A stretch of 9,931 nt of DNA, from positions 1 through 9,931 of the forward strand of contig CALJUJ010000257.1 of NCBI GenBank assembly GCA_937975525.1, in the 5' to 3' direction. A model generated the notes under the pieces. That model was not told the DNA's origin, did not search any database, and saw only the letters and a program-made list of their open reading frames with translations. Shown here piece by piece: positions 1 to 7,258 of the stretch. Each line of letters starts with the position of its first letter. Within the stretch, counting starts at the first letter, position 1. Origin of the DNA: an uncultured bacterium (GTDB lineage Bacteria; Desulfobacterota; Binatia; HRBIN30). A program made the translations under genes and the position numbers.

Positions 1-1
1 G

Positions 2-157
2 CTGCCGGCCGAGGAGCTCGCGGTCGTCGAGCTCCGCTTTCTGCGCGGATTGCGCATCGCCGACATCGCCGCGGAGCTGGGCCTCTCGCAATGGATGGTG
101 CGCCGCCGTCTCCAGGTCGCGGTCTCTCGCCTGCGCATGGATTCCCTGGCGCCTTGA
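2..157 (+). CDS. Sigma-70-family RNA polymerase sigma factor, C-terminal end (partial)
   Basis: The window opens inside a gene whose last 51 codons read in frame from base 2 to the TGA at 155-157. The peptide begins LPAEELAVVELRFLRGLRIA and continues with a helix-turn-helix of the type 'IADIAAELGLSQWMVRRRLQVAVSRLR'. This is the pattern of sigma-70 region 4, the domain that binds the -35 promoter element: the 'LP.EE..VV.LRF' lead-in, the 'I A..LG.S...V..RL..A..RLR' recognition helix, and a short tail. The N-terminal part (region 2) lies outside the window, so I cannot tell whether this is an ECF or a larger sigma factor. It converges on the minus-strand operon with only 13 bases between the stop codons and no obvious terminator. 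A LuxR-type or other HTH regulator is a less likely alternative. Confidence 0.75.
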   Translation: MPAEELAVVELRFLRGLRIADIAAELGLSQWMVRRRLQVAVSRLRMDSLAP

Positions 158-170
158 GCCGTGGCCGTGC

Positions 171-1700
171 TCATCCGAGCAGGCGCTTGCCCCGGTCCGA
201 CTCCTCACGAAGCTTGTACTTCTCGACTCTCTGCGTCGGCGTCTTCGGCAGCTCGTCGCGGAACTCCCACAGTCGCGGCACCTGAAACTTCGCCAGGCGC
301 TCGGCGGCAAAGGCGCGTAGCTCTTCGGCGCTCAGCTCGCCGTCGGCGACGACGAAGGCCTTGACCTCCTGGCCGAGCACGTCGTCGGGAACGCCGATGA
401 CGGCCGCCTCGACGACGCGCGGATGCTCGCGCAGCGTCTTCTCGATCTGTACCGACGACATGTTCTCACCACCGCGGCGAATCACGTCGCGCTTGCGGTC
501 GACGAAGTACAGCCAGCCATCGGCGTCGAGGTAGCCGAGGTCGCCGGTGAAGAACCAGCCGTCGCGGAGGGCCGCGGCGGTCTGCTCGGGATCGCGGAAG
601 TACTCGGCCATGCGGTGCGGCGAGGCGATCGTGATCTCGCCGATTTCCCCTTGGGGCAACGAGTTGCCGGCGTCGTCGCGTACGACGATCTCGACGCCCG
701 GCACCGGCGGCCCGGCCGAGCCTTCGCGGGGAGCCTCGCCGAGCGGCGTGATGGTCACGACGCCGGCATCGGTCGAGCCGAAACACTCGGCGACATGGGC
801 GACGCCGAAGCGGTCGATGATGCGATCGCGGATCGGGGCGCTGCCCAATCCGAGGATGACCCGCAGGCCACTCGAGCGCTCGCGCTGGCTGGGTGGATGG
901 GTCAGGAGGATCGCGAGGATCGTCCCCAGCGTGTAAAGCACCGTCGCACCCGTACTCTCGACCAGGTCCCAGAAGTCCTTGGCGCGAAAGCTCACGGGAT
1001 ACGCCACGGTCCCGCCCGCCTGCAGCGCCGTCACCACCGCGCCCCAGGCGTTGCCGTGAAACAAGGGTGTCACGGCGAGGACGACGTCGTCGGCGGTGAC
1101 GCCGAGTGTCTCCAGAAAGTGCTTGCCGGCCGCTCCGGTGCTGCCGTGATGGAACAAGACCCCTTTCGGACGCCCGGTCGTCCCCGACGTGTACAGCAGG
1201 GTCGACGGGTCGCCTGCGGCCGGCATCCAGGTCCACGGGGCGGCGGATGCGGCCGCGACGGCCGCACCGAAGTCGATGTGGCGCCCGGCATCGCCGGACG
1301 ACTCGTACGCGGGGGAGAAGAGCGCCGTCCGACAGCCGGCGGGCAGGGTCAAAGCCGGGCTCTCGATCACGTCGCGATGGGTCGGATCGGAGATCAACAG
1401 CGTCGGCTCGGCGTGTCCGAGGATGAACGTCAGCTCGGCGGCGCCGAGCTTGGCGTTGACCGGATGGTAGATGGCCCCGGCCGTGAGGATGCCGAACAGT
1501 GCGACGAGATACTCGATGGAGTTCGCCATCGCGACCGTGACCCGGTCGCCGGGCACGACGCCCAGACCGTGGAGCGCCCAGGCGGCGCGCGTCGAGGCCT
1601 CGTCGAAGGCGGCGTAGGTCAACCGCCGACCCTCGTGATGGATGAAAGTGTGCTCGGTGCGCTGGCGCGCACGGTCACGCAGGAGCTCGAGGATGAGCAT
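171..1700 (-). CDS. AMP-forming acyl-CoA synthetase/ligase (ANL superfamily)
   Basis: This 509-residue protein should activate a carboxylic acid with ATP to an acyl-adenylate and then transfer it to CoA, in the cytoplasm. Visible core motifs are the phosphate-binding loop TSGTTGRPKG (171-180), the adenine/Mg motif ECFGSTDAG (305-313, with FGSTD in place of the common YGxTE), FTGDLG (384-389), and the hinge DRKRDVIRRGGENMSSVQIE (401-420). The length is normal for CaiC-like or medium-chain ligases. In the C-terminal A10 motif, PKTPTQRVEK (485-494), the position usually held by the adenylation lysine (PxTxxGK) is Arg491. I chose the ATG at 1698-1700 because GGAGG lies 8 bases upstream (1709-1713) and the family N-terminus fits; upstream codons in the same frame are the shadow of the preceding gene. 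It is the last gene of the operon, 32 bases after the isochorismatase-like gene. The substrate is unknown. Confidence 0.92.
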   Translation of the reverse strand: MLILELLRDRARQRTEHTFIHHEGRRLTYAAFDEASTRAAWALHGLGVVPGDRVTVAMANSIEYLVALFGILTAGAIYHPVNAKLGAAELTFILGHAEPTLLISDPTHRDVIESPALTLPAGCRTALFSPAYESSGDAGRHIDFGAAVAAASAAPWTWMPAAGDPSTLLYTSGTTGRPKGVLFHHGSTGAAGKHFLETLGVTADDVVLAVTPLFHGNAWGAVVTALQAGGTVAYPVSFRAKDFWDLVESTGATVLYTLGTILAILLTHPPSQRERSSGLRVILGLGSAPIRDRIIDRFGVAHVAECFGSTDAGVVTITPLGEAPREGSAGPPVPGVEIVVRDDAGNSLPQGEIGEITIASPHRMAEYFRDPEQTAAALRDGWFFTGDLGYLDADGWLYFVDRKRDVIRRGGENMSSVQIEKTLREHPRVVEAAVIGVPDDVLGQEVKAFVVADGELSAEELRAFAAERLAKFQVPRLWEFRDELPKTPTQRVEKYKLREESDRGKRLLG

Positions 1701-1732
1701 GCGGGGATCCTCCGTCGCCGGTGGCGAACGCG

Positions 1733-2362
1733 TCAAGTCGCGCGACCGCTGCTCCACGCCGCCGCGACCGCGTCGCTGCGGCACTCGGTCGCGAGGAGCG
1801 CGAGCGTGTGCCGGAACACGGCGTCGACGTAGTCGTCGGGGACGCCGGCGACCGCATCGCGCGGGAGAACCACCTGGTAGCCGAAATTGACCGCCTCGAT
1901 CGACAATCCGAGCAGGGCGACGTTGACCGAGACCCCGGTCGCGACCACGGTTTGCACTCCGAGGTTGCGCAGCAAGGAGTCGAGCTCGGTTCCGTGGAAA
2001 GGAGAGACGCCGTGGAAGCGGGTGACGACGTAGTCGTCGGGGTGCGGTGCGAGCGCCGCGACGGGACGCTGCCGCGGCGATCCGTCGACGAGCGGCTCCA
2101 CCTTGCGGCCGCGGGCGAACAAGCGGCAATTCGCGCTCGAGCCGCCGTGGTCGGGGCGACGCGCGGCGAGCAGGTGGAAGACCGGAACGCGCGCGGCGCG
2201 GGCGCCGGCGAGAAGGTGGGCGATGTTGTCGACCACGCCATGGCGGCGCACGGCGTCGGGAAGGTCGCCGAGACCCGAGGTGCCGATGACTCCCTCCTGG
2301 CATTCCATCATCAGGAACGCGCAGCGGCGCGGGGCGAGCAGAGTTGGCAGATCGACGGCCAT
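1733..2362 (-). CDS. Isochorismatase-fold protein with degenerate catalytic triad
   Basis: This 209-residue protein has the fold pattern of isochorismatase-like cysteine hydrolases. It starts with a hydrophobic strand and 'LMMECQEGVIG' (17-27). Next comes 'VVTRFHGVSPFHGTELDSLL' (112-131). It ends with 'ATGVSVNVAL' (141-150) and 'AVNFGYQVVLPRDAVAG' (157-173). In active family members the triad is Asp (VDMQ), Lys (K..YSAF) and Cys (GV.T..C). Here the aligned positions are Glu20, Arg115 and Ala149. All three are changed while the surrounding fold motifs are kept, so ordinary cysteine-hydrolase chemistry is unlikely. It may use another mechanism, or be a binding or structural partner. I recall similar E/R/non-Cys variants in other bacteria, so this looks like a maintained subfamily, not decay, but I could not check. 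The ATG at 2360-2362 has only a weak ribosome site. A strong hairpin (2370-2394) precedes it. Confidence 0.85.
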   Translation of the reverse strand: MAVDLPTLLAPRRCAFLMMECQEGVIGTSGLGDLPDAVRRHGVVDNIAHLLAGARAARVPVFHLLAARRPDHGGSSANCRLFARGRKVEPLVDGSPRQRPVAALAPHPDDYVVTRFHGVSPFHGTELDSLLRNLGVQTVVATGVSVNVALLGLSIEAVNFGYQVVLPRDAVAGVPDDYVDAVFRHTLALLATECRSDAVAAAWSSGRAT

Positions 2363-2369
2363 GGAGAAA

Positions 2370-2394
2370 GGCGCGGAGGCAGAGCCTCCGCGCC
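2370..2394 (-). terminator. Perfect 11-bp GC-rich hairpin inside the operon (attenuator, partial terminator or stabiliser)
   Basis: The arms 2370-2380 (GGCGCGGAGGC on plus) and 2384-2394 (GCCTCCGCGCC) are exact reverse complements around the 3-base loop AGA. On the minus transcript the stem is followed at once by TTTCTCC and then the ATG of the isochorismatase-like gene at 2362. The amidohydrolase stop codon is 8 bases upstream. The stem is strong enough for an intrinsic terminator, but the T-run is short (TTT, then CT), so partial termination, processing, or protection of the upstream mRNA 3' end are all possible. It could also be a copy of a dispersed palindromic repeat. The structure is directly visible; its function is inferred. 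Confidence 0.6.
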
Positions 2395-2401
2395 CCCCAA
2401 C

Positions 2402-3472
2402 TCAGCTCAGGCCGTACAGCCGCCCTGGGTTGATGTGGAAGATGTGCTCCTTGGCGCTCTTCGACAGGTCGTCACGCTCGGCGATGATCTTGACCGTGTC
2501 CGGAAACGCGCAGTCCCAGTGGCAGTAGTCGGAGGCGTAGACGACGACTCCCTCGCCGCACTGATCGACGACCGTGGGGATCTGTCGCTCGTCGGGGTCG
2601 CAGCCGATGAAGCAGTTGCCCGAGAGGATGTATTCGCTCGGCTTGCGATCGATGAGCGGCGCCTGCTCCGGAGTCAGCTCCCAGTGCTCGTCGAGGCGGT
2701 CGAGCCAGAACGGCAGCCAGCCGACGTTTGCTTCCATGAAGGCGACGCGCAACTTCGGATGCTTGGCGAGAATGCCGCCCACCGAGAAGTTCATCACCGC
2801 AAGCATCTGCCCGATCGGGTGCGTCAGGGCGTGCACCTCGAGGCGGGTGGTGTAGCGGTCGACGCCGATCGGTACCTGGTCGAGAGCCTGCCCGCCGCCG
2901 TGCACGCAGACCGCGACGCCGAGCTTCTCGGCCTCGGCCCACACCGGGTCGAAGTCGGGGTGGTCGAGGTTCTTGTCGCGGATGTGCTGGGGGCAGACCA
3001 TGCCGACCATCCCGAGATCGTTGACGGCGCGGCGCAGCTCGTCGATCGCGGCTTGCGGATCGATCAACGGTAGCTTGGCGATCGACTTGAGGCGCTCGGG
3101 ATTGTGACGCGTGAACTCGGCGCGTGCGTCGTTGAGGGTGCGGCACACGGCGATCGCGAACTCGAGGTCGAGGCCGGCCCATTCCTCGCCGGCGCCTCCG
3201 GGGAACATGATGGTCGTGTCGATGCCCTCGAGGTCCATGTCTTCGAGGCGGGCGGCGGGATCGGTCATCCCCTCGCGCTCGAGGCTGTTGAGCTTGGCGG
3301 TTCCCTTCGTTTCCTTGATGCCGACCCCGGGCAGATTGGCGAAGTGCTTCTTGATGCGCTCGCGACGCTCTTCCCAGTTCGACTTGAACTCGGGTGGCAA
3401 CCGCAAGTGCCAATCCTTGAGATCTCCACCGTGCCCGTCGGCGTCGATGACACGAAAACCGTACTTACCCAT
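2402..3472 (-). CDS. Amidohydrolase-2 family metal-dependent hydrolase/decarboxylase
   Basis: This 356-residue TIM-barrel protein belongs to the amidohydrolase-2 group (ACMSD and gamma-resorcylate decarboxylase relatives), which hydrolyse or decarboxylate small organic acids using an active-site metal. The N-terminal metal motif reads VIDADGHGGD (8-17), the D-x-D-x-H..(D/E) variant in place of the classical HxH. Further likely ligands or active-site residues are His191 in VCVHGGG, His214/His218 in VHALTHP, Glu247 in FMEANVGWLPFWLDRLDEH, and Asp315 in YASDYCHWD. The last motif is the usual 'ASDYPHWD' with Cys in place of Pro. 'LRRAVNDLGMVGMVCP' and 'FDPVWAEAEKLGVAVCVH' are standard family segments. 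The ATG at 3470-3472 is supported by GGAGGAG 7 bases or less upstream. It follows the alcohol dehydrogenase stop by 26 bases. Whether it hydrolyses or decarboxylates cannot be told from the sequence. Confidence 0.9.
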   Translation of the reverse strand: MGKYGFRVIDADGHGGDLKDWHLRLPPEFKSNWEERRERIKKHFANLPGVGIKETKGTAKLNSLEREGMTDPAARLEDMDLEGIDTTIMFPGGAGEEWAGLDLEFAIAVCRTLNDARAEFTRHNPERLKSIAKLPLIDPQAAIDELRRAVNDLGMVGMVCPQHIRDKNLDHPDFDPVWAEAEKLGVAVCVHGGGQALDQVPIGVDRYTTRLEVHALTHPIGQMLAVMNFSVGGILAKHPKLRVAFMEANVGWLPFWLDRLDEHWELTPEQAPLIDRKPSEYILSGNCFIGCDPDERQIPTVVDQCGEGVVVYASDYCHWDCAFPDTVKIIAERDDLSKSAKEHIFHINPGRLYGLS

Positions 3473-3498
3473 GGCCTCTCCTCCGTTTCTGGATGGTC

Positions 3499-4587
3499 CT
3501 ATTGCTCTAGCTGTGCGTCCATGACGAAGACGCCGCGCGCCAGTTGGCCGGCGCGCAGGTCCGCGAGCGCCCGGTCGAAGTCGTCGAGGGCGTAGTGACA
3601 GGTGATGAGCTCGTCGATCTTGAGGCGTCCGTCCAGATACAGCTCCGCGAGCAGGGCGAAGTCGCGGCGTGGCCGAGCAGTGCCGTAACGGCAGCCGAGG
3701 ATCGCCTTGTTCTGGTAGAGCGCCTGCACGACGAAGTCGAAGCTCGATCCGATCTTGGGCACGCCGACGATGGTCAACGCGCCGCCGGGTCCGAGCGCGG
3801 CGAGCGCCTGCTGGATGACCTGAAGATTGCCGACGGCCTCGAAGGTGTAGTCGGCCCCGCCATGGGTCAGGTCGCGAATCGCCTCGACGGGATCCTGTTC
3901 GGCGGCGTTGACGACGTGGGTGGCCCCGAAGCGCTGTGCCCACTCGAGCTTCTTCGGCGCGACGTCGACGGCGATGATCTTGCCGGCGCCGGACAGGACG
4001 CCGCCCTGCACACAGTTGAGGCCGATGCCGCCGACGCCAAAGACCGCCATGCTGGCCCCGGTCTCGACCTGGGCGCGATTGACCACGGCGCCGAAGCCGG
4101 TCATCACCCCGCAGCCGATCAGGCAGGCGCGGTCGAACGGCACCCGCGGGTCGATCGGAATCGCACTCTGCTCGCGGATCACCGTGGCTTCGGCGAAGGT
4201 CGAGGTGTTGGCGAACTGGAACCCGTCCTGCCCGTCGATACGAAACGGCTTGGTGGCCACCGGGCTCGGTGCGTTGCGGCACTCCGTCGGGCGGCCGACG
4301 TCGCACGCGGCGCAGCGCCCGCAGTGCGCCAACGTGCTCAACAACACGTTGTCCCCCTCGCGAACCGAGCTCACGCCGGCACCGACGGCTGCGACGACTC
4401 CGGCGCCTTCGTGCCCGAGCACCACCGGCGTCGGGTAGGGAATGGTGCCGTCGATGACGCTGACGTCGGAGTGACACAGGCCGGCCGCGCGGAGCTCGAC
4501 GCGGACTTCACCCGGGCCCGGGTCCTTCACCTCGACGTCGGTGACGGCGACGCCGCGCTCACCCCCGAATGCGACCACCGCCTTCAT
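3499..4587 (-). CDS. Zinc-dependent, NAD-type medium-chain alcohol dehydrogenase
   Basis: This 362-residue MDR-family enzyme should oxidise a primary or aromatic alcohol to the aldehyde, or reduce in the reverse direction. The catalytic zinc ligands are present: Cys38-His39 (GLCHSD), His59-Glu60 (GHEGAG) and Cys159 (IGCGV). All four structural-zinc cysteines are present at 89, 92, 95 and 103 (HCGRCAACDVGRPTEC). The Rossmann motif is GVGGIG (184-189), and an acidic residue ends the second strand (Asp208 in AVDVA), which favours NAD over NADP. I place the start at the ATG at 4585-4587, which overlaps the TGA of the aldehyde dehydrogenase in an ATGA (4584-4587), a typical translational-coupling junction. 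A GTG at 4596 would add three residues and is less likely. An alcohol dehydrogenase next to an aldehyde dehydrogenase suggests consecutive oxidation steps. The final codon is TAG at 3499-3501. Confidence 0.93.
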   Translation of the reverse strand: MKAVVAFGGERGVAVTDVEVKDPGPGEVRVELRAAGLCHSDVSVIDGTIPYPTPVVLGHEGAGVVAAVGAGVSSVREGDNVLLSTLAHCGRCAACDVGRPTECRNAPSPVATKPFRIDGQDGFQFANTSTFAEATVIREQSAIPIDPRVPFDRACLIGCGVMTGFGAVVNRAQVETGASMAVFGVGGIGLNCVQGGVLSGAGKIIAVDVAPKKLEWAQRFGATHVVNAAEQDPVEAIRDLTHGGADYTFEAVGNLQVIQQALAALGPGGALTIVGVPKIGSSFDFVVQALYQNKAILGCRYGTARPRRDFALLAELYLDGRLKIDELITCHYALDDFDRALADLRAGQLARGVFVMDAQLEQ

Positions 4588-6004
4588 GCCGTCCACCCGA
4601 TGTACTTCAGCTCGGTGTAGGCGTCGATGGCGAAGCGCCCGCCGTCGCGGCCGACGCCGCTCATCTTGTAGCCGCCGAATGGCGCCTCGGGATTGGGGCT
4701 ACTGCCGTTGATTTGCACCGTGCCCGTCCGCAGCGCTCGCGCGACGCGCACCGCGCGCGCCGTGTCGCCGCTCCAGACGTAGCCGTAGAGCCCGAAATCG
4801 GATTCGTTGGCGAGTGCGATCGCTTCGGCTTCGTCGCGGAAGGGAATGGCGGCGATCACCGGGCCGAAGATCTCCTCACGGGCGATCGCCATGTCGTTGC
4901 GGACGTCGGTGAACAGCGTGGGCTCGTAGTAGAAACCGCGTTGCGGGTGTTCGGGGCGCTTGCCTCCGCAGGCGAGGACGGCGCCTTCTTCGCAGCCGCG
5001 GGCGACGTAGGCTTCGACGCGATCACGCTGCGCCGCCGAGACCAGGGGTCCCATCACGGTCTCCGGCGCGTTCGGATCGCCGATGCCGATGCCCTTGCTG
5101 GCGGCGGCGAGTTGCTCGGTGAACTTGGCGTAAATCGCTTCTTAAACCAGCAGCGGGGAGCCAGCGATGCAGATCTGCCCACTGTGGAAGCTCCATACCA
5201 TCATCGCGCCGCGCAGGGCGCGGGCGCGATCGGCGTCGGCGAAGACGATCTGTGCCGACTTCCCCCCGAGCTCGAGGAGCGTGCGCTTCATGGTCGCGGC
5301 GCCCGCCTGCTGAATGCGCACGCCGACGGCCGTGCTTCCCGTGAACGAAACCATGTCGACGCTCCGCACACGAAGTTTAGCACGCCGCGAGGTAGCAACG
5401 CGTCGACGATCCGGCACAGCTCGGCGACGGCCAGCGGGTCTTGCGGCGCCGGCTTGACGACGCAGGTGTTGCCGCAGGCGAGGGCCGGTCCGATCTTGCC
5501 GGCACAGTTGGTCATCGGAAAGTTCGCGGGGGTGATGCAGGCGACCACGCCGACCGGGTCGCGAACGACGAGACCCGACGTCAAGGCCGTTCCGTGCGGC
5601 CCGGTGGTTTCCCGTGGTGGCAGGCCGATCTCGCTGGCTTCGCGCGCGAGCGCGGCATTGCTGGCCAGCCGCGCGGCGACGGCGCCGACCTGCTGCGGCT
5701 CGGCGACCCGGCGCACGGCCCCCGTTTCGGCGATCGTCAAGTCGACGAGTCCACCCATCTCGCGACGAAAAGCCGCAGCGGCGCGCTCGAGGAGCTCGGC
5801 GCGCTCGGCCCCGGAGAGCCGCGGCCAGGGCCCCGAAGTGAGTGCGGTGCGGGCGGCGCGGGCGGCGGCGCGCGCCTGCTCGACCGAGGCTTGCGGGGCC
5901 TCGCCGGCGGCCTCTTCGGTGGCCGGGTTGACCACGGTGTAGGTGCCGCCGTCGGCGGCGACCCATTCGCCGCCGATCAGGACCTTGTCGCAGACGTGAC
6001 GCAT
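4584..6004 (-). pseudogene. NAD(P)-dependent aldehyde dehydrogenase, broken by deletion/frameshift and a nonsense codon
   Basis: The pieces together cover a whole aldehyde dehydrogenase, which oxidises aldehydes to acids. Frame 1 (6004 to about 5360) gives residues 1-215, with KVLIGGEWV, VNPATEE and ITPANFPMTN (oxyanion Asn161), ending GVLNFVCGA. The reading then moves to another frame at SVDMVSFTGSTAVG. About 15 residues normally found between these motifs (G-x-E..G..L..HPDV) are missing, so roughly 46-52 bases not divisible by three were lost near 5355-5368. The second frame holds LLELGGKSAQ (general-base Glu) and HSGQICIAGS (nucleophile Cys). It is stopped by TAA at 5142-5144, where homologues have Gln (LLVQEAIY); CAA to TAA is the simplest change. 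The same frame resumes through EEIFGPV to GWTA at 4584. Catalytic residues survive, but no full protein can be made. An ATG at 5055-5057 could restart the C-terminal 157 residues. The start at 6002-6004 is chosen by homology, with weak GAGG upstream. An assembly error is possible but less likely with two lesions. Confidence 0.88.
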
Positions 6005-6057
6005 CGACGCCTCGTGCAGGGGCGGGCGGGACGCTCCGCTCGCCGTGGCTGGGTCGC

Positions 6058-7179
6058 TCAAGCAGCCTTCTTCAGCTGCGCCTCGCGGCGCCGCTTGGTG
6101 CTGTGCACGGGATCCTTGTCGAAGCGCGGCAGAACGTGCTTGCCGAAGGTTTCGATCGACTCGAGCACGGTCTTCTGATCGAGGGCCAGGGTCAGTGGTG
6201 CGTAGATGAGCTGGTCGACGCCGATGTCGACGTACATCTGGATGACGTCGGCGACCTCGTTGGGGTCGCCGATCTGGCGGCCGCCGTACTGGAGGCCTTC
6301 CTTGAGGCTCTGGGGCGTCGGCGCCGGCATGTCGGGGATGGGGCCGGTCTTCGGCATCCCCTGTGGGCGCGGGATGGAGTCGAGCCACTTGAAGAACACC
6401 TGGGTGAACTTCTCGGTCTTGGCCTTCGAGTAGAGATCGCGGGCGCGATCGCCGTCTTCGAGGCACAGCATGTTGGTGGTGACGGCGATGTTGTCGTTGA
6501 CGTAGCCGCCGATCGGGTTGGTGCAGCGGCTCACCGCGTCCTTGTAGGCGCGGATGTTGTCCTTGATCTGGTCGGGGGTGCCGAAGGTGAAGCAGAGGGC
6601 GCCGAGGCCGAGCTCGCCCGCCTCGACGAACGTCTTGGGGCTCGAGCAGGCGACCCACATCGGCGGGTGCGGCTGGGTGTAGGGCTTGGGCAGGACGTTG
6701 CGCTCCGGCGTGCGGAAGTACTGGCCGTCAAAGGAGTAGGGCTCGTCCTTCCACATGCGCGGGATCTGCTCGAGGGACTCGCGCCAGCGCGGCTTGGTCT
6801 CGTCGGCGGACGGGATGTCGAAACCGGCCCATTCGGCCGTGGAGGAGCCGCGACCGGTGCCGAACTCGACCCGGCCTTCGGAGAGATGGTCCATGGTGGC
6901 GATGCGCTCGGCGACGCGCACGGGGTGGTTCACGGCGGCGGTGATGTTGACGATCGCGTGGCCGATGTGGATGCGCTTGGTACGTGCGGCGACCCAGCTG
7001 AGGAAGACCTCGGGGGCGGGCTGGTGCGAGTAAACTTCGAGGAAATGGTGTTCTGGCGCCCAGTTGTACTTGAAGCCGACGGCATCGACGGCCTCGGACA
7101 CCTCGATTTCGCGCATGAAGCGCTCGTGCTCGGATTCGCCCTCGGGGACGTGCATCTGCGAGAAGATTCCGAACTCCAT
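6058..7179 (-). CDS. LLM-class (luciferase-like) flavin-dependent monooxygenase
   Basis: This 373-residue protein belongs to the bacterial-luciferase-like monooxygenase family. Members use reduced FMN or F420 supplied by a partner reductase or dehydrogenase to oxygenate or oxidise organic substrates. Visible signatures are MEFGIFSQMH at the N-terminus, NWAPEHHFLE (39-48, the luciferase-type EHHF), and HPVRVAERIATMDHLSEGRV (85-104) followed by EFGTGRG, the family's hallmark. The C-terminal part includes GTPDQIKDNI and GDPNEVADVI, which match the usual 'G.p..v...l' cofactor and lid segment. The tail is strongly basic (STKRRREAQLKKAA). The ATG at 7177-7179 has a good AAAGGAG 7 bases upstream. 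No flavin reductase is encoded in the window, so electrons must come from elsewhere, or the protein uses F420. As the first gene of the operon it probably catalyses the entry oxidation. The exact cofactor and substrate cannot be assigned. Confidence 0.92.
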   Translation of the reverse strand: MEFGIFSQMHVPEGESEHERFMREIEVSEAVDAVGFKYNWAPEHHFLEVYSHQPAPEVFLSWVAARTKRIHIGHAIVNITAAVNHPVRVAERIATMDHLSEGRVEFGTGRGSSTAEWAGFDIPSADETKPRWRESLEQIPRMWKDEPYSFDGQYFRTPERNVLPKPYTQPHPPMWVACSSPKTFVEAGELGLGALCFTFGTPDQIKDNIRAYKDAVSRCTNPIGGYVNDNIAVTTNMLCLEDGDRARDLYSKAKTEKFTQVFFKWLDSIPRPQGMPKTGPIPDMPAPTPQSLKEGLQYGGRQIGDPNEVADVIQMYVDIGVDQLIYAPLTLALDQKTVLESIETFGKHVLPRFDKDPVHSTKRRREAQLKKAA

Positions 7180-7258
7180 GGTGCAACTCCTTTCGCGTCG
7201 GCGGGCTCGCACGGAGACCTGCGGTCGGCACTTGATTGGATCTAGGATTCAGTTCCGC

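Noticed and set aside
423..1832. Long plus-strand open frame (469 codons) opposite the CoA ligase
   Set aside because: It lies antisense to a gene with full family motifs, has no recognisable protein pattern, and is the kind of long shadow frame that high GC produces. The same applies to 1721-3073, 3544-4620, 4569-5942 and 6103-7245.
1701..2303. N-terminal extension that would make the CoA ligase 710 residues long
   Set aside because: The extra residues are an Arg/Pro-rich shadow of the isochorismatase-like gene in another frame. A good ribosome site and the family N-terminus mark 1700 as the start.
3473..4477. N-terminal extension of the amidohydrolase to 691 residues
   Set aside because: The extension is an out-of-frame reading of the alcohol dehydrogenase. 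The strong GGAGGAG before the ATG at 3472 decides the start.
4588..4596. GTG start for the alcohol dehydrogenase at 4596
   Set aside because: It adds only three residues. The ATG at 4587 forms the ATGA overlap with the upstream stop and begins with the usual MKAVV-type family N-terminus.
5340..5375. Programmed frameshift in the aldehyde dehydrogenase
   Set aside because: There is no slippery run, conserved residues are missing and not merely out of frame, and a separate nonsense codon follows at 5142-5144.
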